The notes below the pieces were generated by a model, which ran no database searches, was not told the origin of the DNA, and worked only from the letters and a program-made list of their open reading frames with translations. The position numbers and the translations under genes were made by a program. Positions 62,891 through 64,000 of a stretch of DNA of 64,000 bases are shown one piece after another. Position 1 is the first letter of the stretch. Every line of letters starts with the position of its first letter. The stretch comes from an uncultured Lachnospiraceae bacterium (lineage in GTDB: Bacteria > Bacillota > Clostridia > Lachnospirales > Lachnospiraceae). The stretch lies in the NCBI GenBank assembly GCA_958402795.1, contig CATXUX010000019.1, forward strand, positions 4,224 to 68,223, given 5' to 3'.

Positions 62891-63581
62891 AAAAGGATTT
62901 TTAAGAAGGCTGGCCTTTTTTATGGCTGTAACTGTGATGAGTGTATGTTTGAACACGGAGAGTGTATTGGCGAGTACTGAAGAAGCGGAAGGAATAACGC
63001 AGGCATCTGAAGATCCATATCAGAATGTTACAAAGATCAAACTGAAAGATATGTTTGATCAGGAACAGAATGATTATTATGTATATTTTTATATGGTTCG
63101 ATGTCCATATTGTAATCAGGTAAAGGATAAAATGCTGAGTTACGCATCAGAAAACGACAATGTATATTTTGTGGATTATTCGTTAAGTGAAAACCGTCCC
63201 TTACAAAAATACAGTTGGAGTGCAGCGCGATCAAAATATAACAAAAAAATTGGTTATGTAGATGATAATGGAAATAAAATATTTTTGCCGGGAGAATCTG
63301 AAGAAAAATATCAGAACCTAACAAACGATTATGGAAAGGTTATGCGATTTAACTTTGTGACTATTACGTCCGATGATATAACCTCATTTTCGGGAGCGGA
63401 AGTTGGAGATATATATACGGATGTTCAAACACCGGAAATAGATTATGCCTCTATTACGAAATATGAAGATATGTTAATTGCAGGTGTTCCGGCATTATAT
63501 CGGATCACAGATGGAAGAATTACAGACTTTTATTTTGATTCAGTAGAGATAGAAGCGTTTTTTGATAATATGGAAAGGTGA
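62880..63581 (+). CDS. Secreted thioredoxin/glutaredoxin-like protein with CPYC motif
   Basis: Protein of 233 residues. The N-terminus has a basic start and a hydrophobic stretch (LAFFMAVTVMSVCLN), a signal peptide or anchor likely cleaved near VLASTEE. The redox motif C75-P-Y-C78 is in YFYMVRCPYCNQVKDKM, typical of thioredoxin-fold oxidoreductases. The cis-Pro region may be AGVPALYRI near the end. It overlaps the previous gene by 11 bp, with GGAGG upstream. It might handle disulfides of the exported Cys-rich peptide or protect the producer; this is inference. Confidence 0.85.
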   Translation: MKNKKGFLRRLAFFMAVTVMSVCLNTESVLASTEEAEGITQASEDPYQNVTKIKLKDMFDQEQNDYYVYFYMVRCPYCNQVKDKMLSYASENDNVYFVDYSLSENRPLQKYSWSAARSKYNKKIGYVDDNGNKIFLPGESEEKYQNLTNDYGKVMRFNFVTITSDDITSFSGAEVGDIYTDVQTPEIDYASITKYEDMLIAGVPALYRITDGRITDFYFDSVEIEAFFDNMER

Positions 63582-63586
63582 AGTAG

Positions 63587-63649
63587 ATGAATATAAAGGA
63601 GATATTAGATCCTATATGGTTGTGGATCTTGCGGTTAAATGAATTATAG
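63587..63649 (+). CDS. Tiny hydrophobic peptide ORF (20 codons)
   Basis: ATG at 63587 is preceded by AAGGTGA at 63576-63582, with 20 codons ending in TAG. The product has an acidic/basic start and a Trp/Leu/Ile-rich middle (PIWLWILRL). It could be a membrane-active or signalling peptide, a small precursor, or a translational-coupling leader for the next gene. There is no homology evidence. Confidence 0.3.
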   Translation: MNIKEILDPIWLWILRLNEL

Positions 63650-63664
63650 GGAGGGCTCAGCAAC

Positions 63665-63952
63665 ATGGTTATACTCAAAACGACGGACTTGAAAAAATAT
63701 TATGGCACGAGAGAAAATATTACAAAGGCTCTGGATGGTGTCTCGTTGGAAATAGAGGAAGGCGAATTTGTTGCGGTTGTTGGCGCTTCCGGAAGTGGCA
63801 AATCAACTCTGTTGAATATGATAGGTGGATTGGATATACCTACTTCCGGAGAGGTTACAGTGAAAGGGAAAAATATTGGTCAGTTAAGCGAGGAAGAATT
63901 GACGGTTTTTCGAAGGCGCAATATCGGTTTTGTCTTTCAAAACTATAATTGA
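63665..63952 (+). pseudogene. Truncated ABC transporter ATPase (N-terminal 95 residues)
   Basis: The frame encodes an intact MacB/BceA-type start: Walker A GASGSGKST, LDIPTSGEV, then the Q-loop FVFQNYN, directly followed by TGA. The paralogue at 54301-54972 continues with LLQML at the same point. Signature and Walker B are missing, so the product cannot hydrolyse ATP. GGGAGGG lies before the ATG. The break coincides with the start of an inverted-repeat sequence that runs to the window end, so either an insertion or an assembly boundary interrupts the gene. Confidence 0.8.
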
Positions 63953-63954
63953 AC

Positions 63955-64000
63955 AAAATCGCTGCGCGATGGCCTGCCAAGGCTGTGGCATAGCGATTTT
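63955..64000 (+). repeat. Inverted repeat at the break point of the truncated ABC gene
   Basis: AAAATCGCT (63955-63963) and AGCGATTTT (63992-64000) are perfectly complementary; the interior (GCC...GGC) pairs imperfectly. It begins immediately after the premature stop and reaches the last base of the window. It could be a terminator-like hairpin, an element end, or a repeat at a sequence junction. Confidence 0.5.

Overview
The window looks like the chromosome of a spore-forming member of the Clostridia, most probably a Lachnospiraceae gut anaerobe. The reasons are the SCIFF peptide with its radical SAM maturase, SpoVT, a fused SecDF, HemZ, a BMP-type nucleoside importer, purine-rich Shine-Dalgarno sites, and a moderately GC-rich core broken by AT-rich accessory blocks. 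Assignment below family is not possible by eye. No tRNA or rRNA gene was recognised.

Layout. 1-1225: end of dxr and rseP (isoprenoid synthesis, membrane proteolysis). 1354-4642: accessory block with two Uma2-family nuclease-like paralogues, each behind a 121-bp near-identical repeat, flanking a large AAA-ATPase/PD-(D/E)XK protein. 4682-8045: CstA carbon-starvation/peptide permease, an unusual SpoIID-like/peptidoglycan-binding protein, and a 58-residue Cys-containing protein on the minus strand. 8216-12628: carAB behind a promoter and a very early intrinsic terminator. 12726-24404: spoVT, a TIGR04086-type membrane protein, scfA-scfB (SCIFF), secDF, recJ, rel, an MBL hydrolase and hemZ.

24834-35166: complete type I-C CRISPR-Cas locus (cas3-cas5-cas8c-cas7-cas4-cas1-cas2) with a 32-repeat array. 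The two leader-proximal spacers are identical. 35167-35868: decayed sequence, then a candidate standalone structured RNA (possibly 6S). 35906-39157: hisS-aspS behind a consensus promoter. 39224-40258: a HAD phosphatase fused through a His-rich linker to a CsoR-type metal-sensor domain. 40358-49950: nucleoside salvage operon, consisting of a BMP lipoprotein, ATPase and two permeases, then udp, deoC, cdd, deoB, a YczE-like membrane protein and pnp. A MATE exporter follows.

51409-64000: the most interesting part, an AT-rich peptide natural-product (RiPP) locus. A divergent two-component system (histidine kinase/OmpR-type regulator) faces a secreted zinc phospholipase C-like protein and an FtsX-type ABC system. 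A 44-residue Cys-rich peptide, missed by length-limited ORF calling, is the candidate precursor. Then come a radical SAM/SPASM maturase, a cytoplasmic subtilisin-like protease, a split ABC exporter, a second radical SAM/SPASM enzyme with an N-terminal PqqD/RRE-like region, a secreted CPYC thioredoxin-like protein, a tiny ORF and a truncated ABC ATPase at the window edge. Three promoters in this locus (upstream of the phospholipase, the ABC system and the first radical SAM gene) share an 11-bp-period direct repeat at an identical distance from the -10 box. This suggests one regulon run by the local response regulator.
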